64,000 bases of DNA from JADJXV01 sp046328995. Its GTDB lineage: Bacteria > Bacteroidota > Ignavibacteria > Kapaibacteriales > UBA961. The notes under the pieces were generated by a model. It searched no databases. It saw only the letters and a program-made list of their open reading frames with translations, and was not told the origin of the DNA. Made by a program: the position numbers and the translations under genes. Positions 53,757 to 62,752 of this stretch are shown here, one piece after another; positions within the stretch are counted from its first letter, which is position 1, and each line of letters begins with the position of its first letter. The DNA lies in NCBI GenBank assembly GCA_046328995.1, contig JAXLVN010000002.1:310001-374000 (forward strand). Reading direction: 5' to 3'.

Positions 53757-55100
53757 TTACACGCTCATAGAAACCACCTCCGGTGTGCCGAAGCGTGAGA
53801 GCTCGCGGGCGAGGTAGTCGGCCTCTCCCGATGCGGCAATTGTCATGGAGTCGGCATCGAAGTAGCGCTGAACTATCGGAAAGAGGTCTTCGTGATTCAT
53901 CCGGGTGACAGCAGTGAAATACTGCGTATAATAATCACTTGGAAAGTCATATAATTCAATTGTTTGTAAAAGCTGTGAGATGTCATGCGGCGTCTCGAGG
54001 TCGCGCACAAACGAACCAAGCAGATACTGCTTTGCCGTTCGAAACTCCTCGGCCGACACCGGTTCACGGCGCATACGATTCATCTCTTCAAGAATTATCT
54101 CCACGGAATGCGCTGTAGATTCTTTACCGACACTTGAGGAGGCTACATGGGTGGTGGCATGTTTGCGATTGTCAAAATAACTCCTTGCTCCATAAGTATA
54201 TCCGTGTTTTTCGCGCAGCAGTCCGTTGATGCGGGAAGTAAACATACCGCCGCAGATGCTATTGGCGAGGTCGAGGGCAGGATAGTCAGGATGCGTATGA
54301 CTGATGGTCGTGCCGCCGACGACGAGGGTCGTCTGCAGGGCATCCGGCTTGTCGATGACGACGACATTGCGGCGTGACGGGGCTAGAGCAGGATAGGAGA
54401 CAGCTTCCTGCGGCTGATACGGCAGTGCACCGAAGTATTTTTCCAGTAGGGTCATTGCATTCTGTGCATTGATATTGCCGGCGACGATGAAGAATTGATG
54501 CTGTGATTCTAAGTGGCGCTTCCAGGAGCGGCAATCTTCTGCCGTAAGGGTGGTCAATGATGCGGTTGAGCCGTATCTGCGATGTGAATACGGATGGGAG
54601 CCGAAGGTAACCTGATTGAAAATTGCCGTGGCGAGATAGGTCTGATCGGCCGAAATTTGTTGAATCTCTGCAATTGACTGCCGACGCAGGCGATCGACTT
54701 CTTCGTCGGAGAATTGTGGATGAAGAATACAATCAGCCAGAATTTCAGTCGCTTGCTCGGTAAATTCCGAGAGCATAAGGACGCTTGTTTCGGTCGCATC
54801 CCATCCGGCAGACGAGGAGATGGAGGCCCCGAGCAGGTCGATATCATCGGCGACCTGTGTGCCGGTACGCTTGCTTGTGCCCCGTGTGCACATACGGGCC
54901 GTAAAGCGGGCAAGACCGTCGATGGGTTCGGAAATAGCGCCGTCCTTGACCGTGAGAGAAATGCTGACAAGCGGCTGCGTACAATCCTCCACCACATACA
55001 CCTTGATGCCATTGGAGAGAGCAAGGGTATGAAAATGCGGGAAATGGAACTGAGGCGATGCCGTCGAAACAGGCATCAAAGTGCGATCGAGTATAGTCAT
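53757..55100 (-). CDS. M16-family peptidase homologue lacking the zinc motif
   Basis: 447 residues, the length of one M16B subunit. The fold is clear: LSNGIKVYVVEDCTQPLVSI at the N-terminus, the long helix region VADDIDLLGASI, the linker to the second domain HPQFSDEEVDRLR, TFGSHPYSHRRYG and, in the second half, YGARSYFDNRKHATTHVASS with the R/Y-type substrate-binding element. The expected HxxEH is replaced by RFTAR (ARFTARMCTRGTSKRTG), so it should be catalytically inactive and act as the partner subunit of an active M16 protein. That partner is not in the window. Confidence 0.88.
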   Translation of the reverse strand: MTILDRTLMPVSTASPQFHFPHFHTLALSNGIKVYVVEDCTQPLVSISLTVKDGAISEPIDGLARFTARMCTRGTSKRTGTQVADDIDLLGASISSSAGWDATETSVLMLSEFTEQATEILADCILHPQFSDEEVDRLRRQSIAEIQQISADQTYLATAIFNQVTFGSHPYSHRRYGSTASLTTLTAEDCRSWKRHLESQHQFFIVAGNINAQNAMTLLEKYFGALPYQPQEAVSYPALAPSRRNVVVIDKPDALQTTLVVGGTTISHTHPDYPALDLANSICGGMFTSRINGLLREKHGYTYGARSYFDNRKHATTHVASSSVGKESTAHSVEIILEEMNRMRREPVSAEEFRTAKQYLLGSFVRDLETPHDISQLLQTIELYDFPSDYYTQYFTAVTRMNHEDLFPIVQRYFDADSMTIAASGEADYLARELSRFGTPEVVSMSV

Positions 55101-55135
55101 AGCGTCGTAGAATGCTGTAAATGTAGTTGTCTGTG

Positions 55136-55861
55136 TTACTGGCCCTGTGTGTAATACGTAAAGTCTTTAAGAACGGTTTTGAGAAATATTTCGGGGTCAT
55201 CAATTTCGTGTACCTCCAGGAGCTCCTGTACTCTGGACGATAGTGCCGCCAGCATGGCCGTATTGCGCTCACGGATACTGGTCGCGAGTAATTCTTTGAT
55301 AATAGCCGCATCTTTGTCGGATAAATGAGATGCCTGCGGATAGACCGGAGTATAGGGCTCGTTGTGAGTCTCATGGGCCGCGGTCACATCGGTCAGTGCC
55401 ACTCGCGGCTTGAGCTTGATGACGGTCGTCCCGGCGGCGAGGTCCCCTAAGCGTTGCCCTTTACCGTTGACCAGATAGACCAGTATCGCAATCGCTCCGT
55501 AGCACGTAAAGCCGCCTTCAATCAATCGCAGGAGCCAGCGGAGTAAGTACCCGCCGAACGTGGGCTGCGAACCGTCCAGCCGAACGACTTTGATCCTCAT
55601 GGCTTTTTTCCCGAAACTCTGACCATTAAAGAGTATTTCACAGAGTAGATCGTAAAAAAACAGCGGCAAGGCAAGCAGTAAAAAAATTGCCGGACCGATG
55701 TCGAAGCTGCCCTGAAGTCCGTCAATAATAATAAACCAAGTGATGGCATAGGCCACAAATACGAGCAAATCGATGAGGTATGCCAGAATTCGCTCGCCCA
55801 AGCTCGCTATTTCATAATCAATTGCTACGTTTTGTGTGGTATCGATGCGTACATATTCCAT
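55136..55861 (-). CDS. RDD-family membrane protein
   Basis: 241 residues. The family Arg-Asp-Asp signature appears as ERILAYLIDLLVFVAYAITW with substitutions, then a second helix pair around IGPAIFLLLALPLFFYDLLC, GQSFGKKAMRIKVVRLDG and NGKGQRLGDLAAGTTVI. About 75 cytoplasmic residues follow. Function not firmly known, possibly transport. Divergent from the SpoIIM gene; the two share a 59-bp promoter region. Confidence 0.88.
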   Translation of the reverse strand: MEYVRIDTTQNVAIDYEIASLGERILAYLIDLLVFVAYAITWFIIIDGLQGSFDIGPAIFLLLALPLFFYDLLCEILFNGQSFGKKAMRIKVVRLDGSQPTFGGYLLRWLLRLIEGGFTCYGAIAILVYLVNGKGQRLGDLAAGTTVIKLKPRVALTDVTAAHETHNEPYTPVYPQASHLSDKDAAIIKELLATSIRERNTAMLAALSSRVQELLEVHEIDDPEIFLKTVLKDFTYYTQGQ

Positions 55862-55870
55862 AAATATCTC

Positions 55871-55878
55871 TAATTTTG
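55871..55878 (+). promoter_or_regulatory. -7 box for the spoIIM-like operon
   Basis: TAATTTTG (TAnnTTTG), 43 bp before the ATG at 55921, in the divergent intergenic region. Confidence 0.55.
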
Positions 55879-55920
55879 CCGTGAAGTTATTTTTACAGGA
55901 ATTACAACGAGAATACGATC

Positions 55921-56895
55921 ATGCGCGAAGCCGCTTTTGTGAAGCAAAATAAAGAAAAATGGGCGCTGTTTGAAGCACTGCTCGCCCGAAAAGGCGGCAC
56001 CAATCCCGACCAATTAGCCGATTTATTTGTGCAAATTACCGATGACCTGTCGTTTGCACGTACGTTTTATCCTAACAGCAAAACTACGAAATATCTTAAT
56101 ACTATCGCGGCTACGACACACCAACAAATCTACCGTAACAAAAAAGAAAGCCGCTCGCGTATCATTACTTTTTGGAAAACCGAGCTCCCCACACTCTTCC
56201 GGCAATCACACGCGACACTCTTGCTTTCGTTCTGCATTTTTATGCTCTCGGTTGGCATCGGAGCGGTATCAACTGCCAATGATGAGACCTTTATCCGGCT
56301 CATACTCGGCGATCATTATGTGAATATGACCATTGATAATATCGAAAACGGCGATCCGATGGCTGTGTACAAAAAAAGCAATGAAGTCGATATGTTCTTC
56401 CAGATTACGATTAATAATATTCGTGTATCGTTCCTGGCTTTTATCGGTGGCGTACTGCTCTCGTTCGGCACGGTGGCGATGCTGTTTTATAACGGTGTCA
56501 TGCTCGGCGCATTCCAGTATTTCTTTGTGACCAAGGGGCTGTTCTGGCAGTCTTTTCTCGTCGTATGGATCCACGGCACACTCGAAATATCAGCTATTGT
56601 CATCGCCGGATGCGCGGGACTCACGATAGGGAATGCGATACTTTTTCCGGGAACATATTCCCGCGGATACAGCTTTAGGCGCGGGGCTAAACAGGGGCTC
56701 AAAATTGCCGTGGGACTCGTGCCGGTGTTTATCATGGCCGGATTCTTAGAGTCGTTTGTCACCCGGCATACCGACATGCCGATTGTACTGAGTATCGGTA
56801 TCATTCTCCTGTCATTATCCTTCATTCTTGGCTATTTTGTCTATTATCCAATCTATTTAGAAAGAAAAAAACATGGCAGCATCGCTACCGTTTGA
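55921..56895 (+). CDS. SpoIIM-family (stage II sporulation protein M-like) membrane protein
   Basis: 324 residues. A cytoplasmic N-terminal helical part (about 1-95), then five or more membrane helices. Family landmarks FFQITINNIRVSFLAFIGGV, the Gly-rich LFYNGVMLGAFQYFF and WIHGTLEISAIVIAGCAGL with the conserved H-G-x-x-E. In non-sporulating bacteria this family occurs with RDD, MoxR and DUF58 genes and has no settled role. It overlaps the next gene by 23 bp, so they are co-translated. Confidence 0.88.
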   Translation: MREAAFVKQNKEKWALFEALLARKGGTNPDQLADLFVQITDDLSFARTFYPNSKTTKYLNTIAATTHQQIYRNKKESRSRIITFWKTELPTLFRQSHATLLLSFCIFMLSVGIGAVSTANDETFIRLILGDHYVNMTIDNIENGDPMAVYKKSNEVDMFFQITINNIRVSFLAFIGGVLLSFGTVAMLFYNGVMLGAFQYFFVTKGLFWQSFLVVWIHGTLEISAIVIAGCAGLTIGNAILFPGTYSRGYSFRRGAKQGLKIAVGLVPVFIMAGFLESFVTRHTDMPIVLSIGIILLSLSFILGYFVYYPIYLERKKHGSIATV

Positions 56896-57883
56896 GTTCC
56901 GCCGGGTGCGGGATTTTGGTCAGTTGTTATCAGGGCTTATCGAGTTTTTACGGGGTAACTGGAAAAACTTAAGCAAGTCTCTCATATTTATAGCCGGTCC
57001 ATTACTCCTGATATTCGGTGTCGCCGGTGGCAGCTTGTGGAATGAGATTTATTCATTAGTACAACAACGGCCGATTGATCCGTTGAATTTCACGGAAAAT
57101 ATACAGTGGTTTATCATTGGGGAAGTAATCGTGCTCATGGTGGCATATTTTCTTGCCGGCGCATCTGTTCTGGCTGTAACGAATGAGTATATCCTGATGT
57201 CTATGGGCGACGAGATGGAGAATTTCTCGGTATCAGTACTCTGGGGGAAAATCAGTGCACGTATCGGGAGTCATCTTGCTACCTTCATTACGGTCAATGG
57301 GTTGCTGGTATGTGTAGCGGTCATACTTGCTTTAGTTATGGGGATACTCTCGTTTGTTGTCGGTTTTGATGGCGGAATTTTCGTGCTTGTCTTTGTTGTC
57401 GGCATGCCGTTGATGATATATTTATTAATCGTACTTTCGTTGTTTCCGGCCATCAGGGTCATTGAAAATCGTGGAATTGCTGATGCCATTGGCAGGAGCT
57501 TTTTCCTGATGAAAAATTTTGTCATGGCATCAATGGGATTGTATATCGTCACGTTTATTATTCAGTTCATTATAGAGCTACTATTTACCATACCATTCTA
57601 TATATTTCAGATTATTGCAACGATTACCTCGTTGCCTGAGGTTGGTGAAGCGGCTAACGGAACACCCGAGTTTGGTCCGCTCTTTAAATTTGCGTTTGCC
57701 ATTTCCGGAGTGTTCTCGGTCGCTGCCGGCCTCTTACTCAATACCATGCCCGTGACAGTCCATACCCTGCAATACTTCAATCTCGTCGAGCGGAAAGAGG
57801 GCGTCGGGATGATGGCGAAATTAGACCTCATCGGCAAAGCCGATGAGGATACCGTCAGTGATGAACATATCGAGGGATATTAG
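56873..57883 (+). CDS. Polytopic membrane protein coupled to SpoIIM-like gene
   Basis: 336 residues with about six membrane segments (SLIFIAGPLLLIFGVAGGSL, FIIGEVIVLMVAYFLAGASV, FVVGMPLMIYLLIVLSLFPA and others). RNRGIADAIGRSFFLMKNF between segments resembles DUF4013 / YIP-like transmembrane proteins. No enzyme motif. The start lies within the end of the upstream gene (23-bp overlap). The role is probably shared with the RDD/SpoIIM proteins. Confidence 0.75.
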   Translation: MAASLPFEFRRVRDFGQLLSGLIEFLRGNWKNLSKSLIFIAGPLLLIFGVAGGSLWNEIYSLVQQRPIDPLNFTENIQWFIIGEVIVLMVAYFLAGASVLAVTNEYILMSMGDEMENFSVSVLWGKISARIGSHLATFITVNGLLVCVAVILALVMGILSFVVGFDGGIFVLVFVVGMPLMIYLLIVLSLFPAIRVIENRGIADAIGRSFFLMKNFVMASMGLYIVTFIIQFIIELLFTIPFYIFQIIATITSLPEVGEAANGTPEFGPLFKFAFAISGVFSVAAGLLLNTMPVTVHTLQYFNLVERKEGVGMMAKLDLIGKADEDTVSDEHIEGY

Positions 57884-57977
57884 GCCTATCTTCTAGAACA
57901 GGAAGGCGGTACCTATCGATGTCCTGGTGCATCCGGCGGCTACCGGGTCGTGATTTTGTACGTGTTCGACAAATAAC

Positions 57978-58009
57978 TTGGCGCAAAAAGAACTTTGTGT
58001 GTATTTTTG
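57978..58009 (+). promoter_or_regulatory. Bacteroidota-type promoter of the 58056 gene
   Basis: TTG at 57978-57980 and TATTTTTG at 58002-58009, 21 bp apart, followed 46 bp later by the ATG. Confidence 0.65.
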
Positions 58010-58055
58010 CCGCATGTTTTAGATGAATGTTTTTTATTCTACTTTCGGAGGAATT

Positions 58056-58799
58056 ATGAAGCAAAGTATGCACTACGGCAGTCTGATAATTTCTGTGCTC
58101 ATTGGTACGGCGTTAGTCATTGGATTGACGACAATTAGCGGCAACGCGTTCGGCGCGTCGCCCTTCCCGATTATGGCTATGCTGTCGGGTTTTTTGGCGA
58201 CAGGAATTCTTGCCGGGATCATTTCAAAAGACAATACCATCCTCGAGCCGGGAATTGCTGCCATTGTTGTAAGTATCATCGCTGCTATTGCCTTGCCGAA
58301 TCTTCACCTGAAAGGACTTGCAGACCTGCAGCCGGCGAGCTTTTGGCTCGTGCTTGCCAATGGCGTCATCATGACGTTTATGGGCGCATGGGCAGGCGAA
58401 CAAATCCAGGGCGACCACAGCGAAAAAGCCGATACCACGACTATTGAATGGGGCTGGATTATCAGCGGCGCGGTCATTGGCGTCACGCTCAGTATGCTGC
58501 TCGCAAGCTCGGTCGTCGTGCTCATGGGCGGTGGATTTAAACTCACGTATCATCTTGTGGCATTTGTCGTCGGCTTGCTGTTTGTCGGATTCCTCGTCGG
58601 CTGGCGCTCGCCCGGAATTACTATCCGTGAGGCTGCGTTTGCAGGATTTCTGACGGTGATTATCGATCTCGATGCGATCATGCTCACGCTTGGCCTCGAA
58701 AATGAAGAGCTCACCGGACTCCTGATGTATGGTGCGGTGATCGGAATTATTGTTTCACTAATCGGCGGCTTCATCGGCGAGAAAATACAGAGCAACTAA
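58056..58799 (+). CDS. Uncharacterised seven-helix membrane protein
   Basis: 247 residues from the ATG at 58056, fixed by the CGGAGGAATT site directly upstream. About seven hydrophobic segments (LIISVLIGTALVIGLTTISG, GFLATGILAGIISKD, GIAAIVVSIIAAIALPN, and a Gly-rich last helix GAVIGIIVSLIGGFIGEKI). No known catalytic residues. Its stop is immediately followed by the DedA ATG. I do not recognise the family. Confidence 0.7.
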   Translation: MKQSMHYGSLIISVLIGTALVIGLTTISGNAFGASPFPIMAMLSGFLATGILAGIISKDNTILEPGIAAIVVSIIAAIALPNLHLKGLADLQPASFWLVLANGVIMTFMGAWAGEQIQGDHSEKADTTTIEWGWIISGAVIGVTLSMLLASSVVVLMGGGFKLTYHLVAFVVGLLFVGFLVGWRSPGITIREAAFAGFLTVIIDLDAIMLTLGLENEELTGLLMYGAVIGIIVSLIGGFIGEKIQSN

Positions 58800-59441
58800 A
58801 TGACCATTCTTCAACAATTTATTGATATTATTCTTCATCTCGATATCCACCTTGCATCGCTTGCAGCCGAGTATGGCGTCTGGCTCTACGGGATTTTATT
58901 TTTGGTGATTTTTTGCGAAACAGGGCTCGTCGTTACGCCTTTTTTGCCGGGCGACTCGCTGCTCTTTGCTGCCGGAAGCTTATGCGCGATCAGCGAACTC
59001 AGCGTTTTTGTCGTCGTGCCGCTCCTCATCGCTGCCGCTGTCATCGGCGATAGTACGAATTATTGGATCGGACGCGGATTCGGCCTGCAGCTCTTTAAGA
59101 ACAAAGACTCGAGGATATTCAAGCAGAAATACCTCGACCAAACCGAACAATTCTACCAAAAACACGGCGTAAAAACCGTCGTTCTCGCACGCTTTATGCC
59201 CATTATCCGCACCTTTGCCCCATTTGTGGCCGGCATCGGGCGCATGAATTATCAGCGGTTTTTGAGTTTTAGCGTGCTCGGCTCCATTCTCTGGATCGGT
59301 TCCTTCACCTTCGGCGGCTTTTTCTTTGGAAATATCCCCTTTTTCAAGAAGAATTTTACCCTTGTCATCGTAGCGATTATGGTGATTTCGCTCATGCCGG
59401 GGATTATTAGCTATGTGCAGCAGAAGCGACGAGCGAAGTAG
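58800..59441 (+). CDS. DedA-family (SNARE-associated) membrane protein
   Basis: 213 residues, standard length. Signatures: ENG-like FCETGLVVTPFLPGDSLLFA, the loop GDSTNYWIGRGFG, and FYQKHGVKTVVLARFMPIIR followed by TFAPFVAGIGRMNYQRF with the conserved Arg residues. DedA proteins flip or recycle undecaprenyl phosphate or phospholipids and support membrane potential. Begins with no gap after the preceding membrane gene. Confidence 0.93.
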   Translation: MTILQQFIDIILHLDIHLASLAAEYGVWLYGILFLVIFCETGLVVTPFLPGDSLLFAAGSLCAISELSVFVVVPLLIAAAVIGDSTNYWIGRGFGLQLFKNKDSRIFKQKYLDQTEQFYQKHGVKTVVLARFMPIIRTFAPFVAGIGRMNYQRFLSFSVLGSILWIGSFTFGGFFFGNIPFFKKNFTLVIVAIMVISLMPGIISYVQQKRRAK

Positions 59442-59502
59442 AATTATATGGGTTTACAGAGAGTTAAAAGTGGTGGGATAAAAATCGAAGTCGCTTTATC
59501 AA

Positions 59503-59691
59503 ATGAAGGTAAAACAAATAATTAAAATCGTAGAAGCTGACGGTTGGTTTTTGGTGAGAACCAAAGGTAGTCACCGCCAATATAAGCATGTAGAGAAGAA
59601 GGGGTTGGTTACGATTGCCGGTAAAATGAGTGATGAGGTTGCAATTGGAACTCTAATCAATATTCTAAAACAATCGGGATTGAAAGAATGA
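59503..59691 (+). CDS. hicA: HicA toxin (mRNA interferase)
   Basis: 62 residues. dsRBD-like HicA fold: MKVKQIIKIVEADGWFLVRTKGSHRQYKH with the catalytic His in GSHRQYKH, then GLVTIAGKMSDEVAIGTLIN. Cleaves mRNA when free of HicB. Overlaps hicB by 4 bp, the usual toxin-first order. Confidence 0.93.
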   Translation: MKVKQIIKIVEADGWFLVRTKGSHRQYKHVEKKGLVTIAGKMSDEVAIGTLINILKQSGLKE

Positions 59692-59897
59692 AAAATTACT
59701 TGATAGTTATTGAAAAAACGAATACTGGATACTCTGCCTATTCACCTGATATAGATGGTTGCATTGCAACGGGTTCGACCAAAGAGGAAATTCACGTTAA
59801 TATTCATGAAGCAATAGAATTTCATTTAGAAGGGCTGCAATTAGAGGGGTATCCAATTCCTGAGCCGCATACGTATATTGAGTATTATCAGGTGTAA
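59688..59897 (+). CDS. hicB: HicB antitoxin
   Basis: 69 residues, the short HicB form without a C-terminal DNA-binding domain: YLIVIEKTNTGYSAYSPDID, GCIATGSTKEEIHVNIHEAI, EFHLEGLQLEGYPIPEP. Partially degenerated RNase H fold that covers the HicA active site. With no DNA-binding domain, repression of the operon would need another factor. Confidence 0.92.
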   Translation: MKNYLIVIEKTNTGYSAYSPDIDGCIATGSTKEEIHVNIHEAIEFHLEGLQLEGYPIPEPHTYIEYYQV

Positions 59898-60075
59898 TAA
59901 ACTAAGTGCTTATTGAGTAATAGAAGTAGTGAACCAAGAAAAGCCACATCACACACAGTAGCAACGAAGAAATTTATACACTCGCAAGCTAGGTTTGATA
60001 GGTGAAGGCCTTCAAGATGAAAAATCATCGCACCACAAGAGCGATAGAAATATACCAACAATTAAAGCCAGCATT

Positions 60076-60348
60076 ATGCAAACATCCATCATAAAAATAG
60101 GAAATTCAAAAGGTCTTCGCCTTAGCAAGGCAATCTTAGAGAAGTATAATATCAGCGATAAAGTTGAAATTATCCTCGAAAAAGGGCGGATTATCCTGCA
60201 ACCCATCGAAACGCCACGAAAAAATTGGGAAGCTGCTTTTCAAAAAATGCACGCAGAAAACGATGATCAATTATTGGTGAATGACGTTTTTGAAAGTGAT
60301 GACCATTTTACCGACGTCAACAAAATGGTCGATGTTAGTTTACATTAG
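60076..60348 (+). CDS. Solitary MazE/AbrB-type antitoxin
   Basis: 90 residues from the ATG at 60076. Swapped-hairpin AbrB domain: MQTSIIKIGNSKGLRLSKAI then LEKYNISDKVEIILEKGRII, followed by an acidic C-terminal tail (KNWEAAFQKMHAENDDQL). In MazEF the tail wraps the toxin. No MazF-like gene follows; the next frame is a winged-helix fragment. Could be a stand-alone regulator or an orphan antitoxin. Confidence 0.85.
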   Translation: MQTSIIKIGNSKGLRLSKAILEKYNISDKVEIILEKGRIILQPIETPRKNWEAAFQKMHAENDDQLLVNDVFESDDHFTDVNKMVDVSLH

Positions 60349-60375
60349 CAATGGAAACGTACTTATCTTATTACC

Positions 60376-60729
60376 ATGAAGCATTTACAACTCAAATACA
60401 TTGAAGAAGATAACTCCCTGATTCTGGAAGGCAGCTCACCGATTTTGGAAGATTTCCCGCAACGGCTCAAGAGTCTGATAGAACTTACCCGAATTCGCAG
60501 AACAATGCCGCATGACACTATAAATGAAATACTTATCGGTTTATGCTCCCATCGCCCTATGAGTATAGAAGACTTAGTCACGTATCTTAATCGTGAAGTT
60601 GGAACAATCCGTCAATATACAGCACAACTCGTGCGGCACAACAGATTAGCAATGAAATTTCCCGACAAACAAACACATCCGCAGCAAGAGTATTATGTGC
60701 CTTCTAGAATACAAACGCAAGAAGAATAA
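60376..60729 (+). CDS. Small winged-helix protein, resembles the C-terminus of AlbA_2/RecG-like regulators
   Basis: 117 residues. NEILIGLCSHRPMSIEDLVT, YLNREVGTIRQYTAQLVRHN and HPQQEYYVP follow the pattern of the C-terminal winged helix of ATP-binding AlbA_2/RecG-like proteins (LC...PLS..EL, then HP-QAY). Here the large N-terminal domain is missing. Either a decayed fragment or a small DNA-binding regulator. It starts 28 bp after the lone MazE-type gene. Confidence 0.55.
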   Translation: MKHLQLKYIEEDNSLILEGSSPILEDFPQRLKSLIELTRIRRTMPHDTINEILIGLCSHRPMSIEDLVTYLNREVGTIRQYTAQLVRHNRLAMKFPDKQTHPQQEYYVPSRIQTQEE

Positions 60730-60785
60730 AATGTAGATTTCAAGTACAATTCAAGCAACGTTCTAAATCCCTAAGCAACTCCATC

Positions 60786-61868
60786 ATGATCCAATATCTC
60801 CTAAAACGTATTCTGCTTTTTATTCCTACGCTGTTTGTCATTACCCTTATCTCGTTCTGTATCAGCCGCTTGGCTCCCGGTGACCCTGCGATGCTCAAGG
60901 CAGGCGTCGGCAGTGAAGGCGCGATGTCGTCCACCGGCGGACTCAATGAAAAAATAGTCGAGATGGTGCGCAAGCAGTGGCATCTCGACAAGCCGATATG
61001 GCAGCAATATGTGATATGGACCGGGGGACTCTGCTGTATGGATTTCGGTGGTGTCTTTGAGGGGGGCGGTACTGATGTATCAAAGTTTAGATTCATAGGG
61101 CATCCCGACTTCGGCACATCATTTCAGGATAATCGTCCGGTATTTGAGAAAATGACCGAACGTGTGCCGATTACTCTCAGTATGAATCTCATCGCCGTTC
61201 TCCTTGCCTATCTCATTGCCGTGCCACTCGGTATGTACTCGGCGACTCATCAGGATACGCTCTTTGATCGGATTTCGACGTTTCTGCTTTTTGCTATGTA
61301 CTCGCTGCCCGTTTTTTGGGTAGGAACGATGGCAGTGACCTTCCTCTGCAGTTATGAATACCTCAGTATTTTCCCCTCCACCGGCATTCGCTCGACGAAT
61401 TTCTCGGATACATGGACATTGTGGGAAAAGCTCATGGATTACGGCGCGCATCTTGCATTGCCGATTATTATATATACGTACGGAAGCTTCGCCTTTATCT
61501 CCCGCCAAATGCGCAGCGCGATGCTCGAAACAGTGCGTCAGGATTACATCCGCACTGCCCGCGCCAAGGGGCTCTCCGAGCGCATCGTCATCACCAAGCA
61601 TGCTCTTCGTAACTCATTAATTCCCATCATTACGCTGCTTGCCGGAATTCTCCCGGGACTCATCGGCGGTAGTGTGATCGTCGAAACGATCTTCAGCATA
61701 CCCGGGATGGGCGAATTATCCTTTAAAGCACTCGTCGCACGCGATTATCCGATGATCATGGCCGTCTTTACGATATCCGCCGTGCTCACGCTCGCCGGGA
61801 TCCTCGTCTCGGATATACTCTATTCGTTTGCTGACCCGCGGATCGCTTTTTCGAAGAAGAATTCGTAG
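60786..61868 (+). CDS. DppB/OppB-type ABC peptide transporter permease
   Basis: 360 residues. Six membrane helices with the N-terminal signature LLKRILLFIPTLFVITLISF then SRLAPGDPAML, a large periplasmic loop (about 40-120) and the coupling EAA-type loop RQDYIRTARAKGLSERIVI followed by KHALRNSLIPIITL. Imports di- or oligopeptides or nickel with a DppC partner, ATPases and a binding protein, none of which lie in the window. The loop is long and Gly-rich. Confidence 0.92.
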   Translation: MIQYLLKRILLFIPTLFVITLISFCISRLAPGDPAMLKAGVGSEGAMSSTGGLNEKIVEMVRKQWHLDKPIWQQYVIWTGGLCCMDFGGVFEGGGTDVSKFRFIGHPDFGTSFQDNRPVFEKMTERVPITLSMNLIAVLLAYLIAVPLGMYSATHQDTLFDRISTFLLFAMYSLPVFWVGTMAVTFLCSYEYLSIFPSTGIRSTNFSDTWTLWEKLMDYGAHLALPIIIYTYGSFAFISRQMRSAMLETVRQDYIRTARAKGLSERIVITKHALRNSLIPIITLLAGILPGLIGGSVIVETIFSIPGMGELSFKALVARDYPMIMAVFTISAVLTLAGILVSDILYSFADPRIAFSKKNS

Positions 61869-61938
61869 TTTTTTTAATGCAAAGGCGCAGAGAACGCAAA
61901 GATTTGACAAACTCTATTTCTTTTATTATTAAGTAATT

Positions 61939-62622
61939 ATGCCAGAATTTCCTATCGCGCCGGAGCTATCCGAAGCGCAGCAGCGCGCAATTGTTGAAGC
62001 GCTTATTTTTGCCTCCGACGAGCCAATGACAGCCGTCATGCTCGCGCAGCTTCTCCAGCTTGACGACGACGGTGAAGACCACGATTACACCACCTATTTT
62101 GATGAAATTATCGCAGAAATCAATGCCGATCTAGCCCTGACGGCACGCCCGTACCGCATCGTGACCGTCGCCGGCGGGTATCATTTTGCAACCACTGCCG
62201 AGCAAGGCGAATATGTGCAGAAATTACTCAAAGCCAAGTCCCGCAGACGACTTACACAAGCTACTCTCGAGACGCTCGCGATTATCAGTTACCGACAGCC
62301 GATATCGAAGCCCGAAATCGAAGCCATCCGCGGCGTTAATTCCGGTGAAATCGTCAATTCCCTCATTGAAAAAGACCTCGTAACCATCGTCGGACGCGCC
62401 GAAGTCATCGGCAAGCCGCTTCTCTATGGCACGACCAAGGAATTCCTGAGAATCTTCGGACTCAACGCGCTGTCAGACTTGCCCAAGCTGCGCGAAATCG
62501 AAGAACTTCTCCAGCACCGCCAGCAAACAGCCATCGCGCAACTCGAAGCGATTGAAGAAGTTGCTCATACACTTCCCGAAGAAACCGAACCCGTGGAAGC
62601 GCCCAACGCAGTAAGCGAGTAA
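61939..62622 (+). CDS. scpB: Chromosome segregation protein ScpB
   Basis: 227 residues. Two winged-helix domains: AIVEALIFASDEPMTAVMLA at the start, then LTQATLETLAIISYRQPISK and PEIEAIRGVNSGEIVNSLIE, KPLLYGTTKEFLRIFGL. Dimerises and binds ScpA, which bridges the SMC heads. scpA is not adjacent. The acidic C-terminal extension (EETEPVEAPNAVSE) is typical. Confidence 0.94.
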   Translation: MPEFPIAPELSEAQQRAIVEALIFASDEPMTAVMLAQLLQLDDDGEDHDYTTYFDEIIAEINADLALTARPYRIVTVAGGYHFATTAEQGEYVQKLLKAKSRRRLTQATLETLAIISYRQPISKPEIEAIRGVNSGEIVNSLIEKDLVTIVGRAEVIGKPLLYGTTKEFLRIFGLNALSDLPKLREIEELLQHRQQTAIAQLEAIEEVAHTLPEETEPVEAPNAVSE

Positions 62623-62663
62623 AAGAACATCACAAGCGTGGCGAATTTCCATCGTAAAAACCG

Positions 62664-62671
62664 TATTTTTG
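62664..62671 (+). promoter_or_regulatory. Bacteroidota-type -7 box for mreC
   Basis: TATTTTTG (TAnnTTTG), 82 bp before the mreC ATG and just after scpB, so the mre operon may be transcribed separately. Confidence 0.5.
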
Positions 62672-62752
62672 CAGGAATGTTGGCTCAAACATGCAGTATT
62701 CTAAATCCTCCGTCTCATAAATTTCCCGTCCACAATCAGTGTCCCGTTGTAA

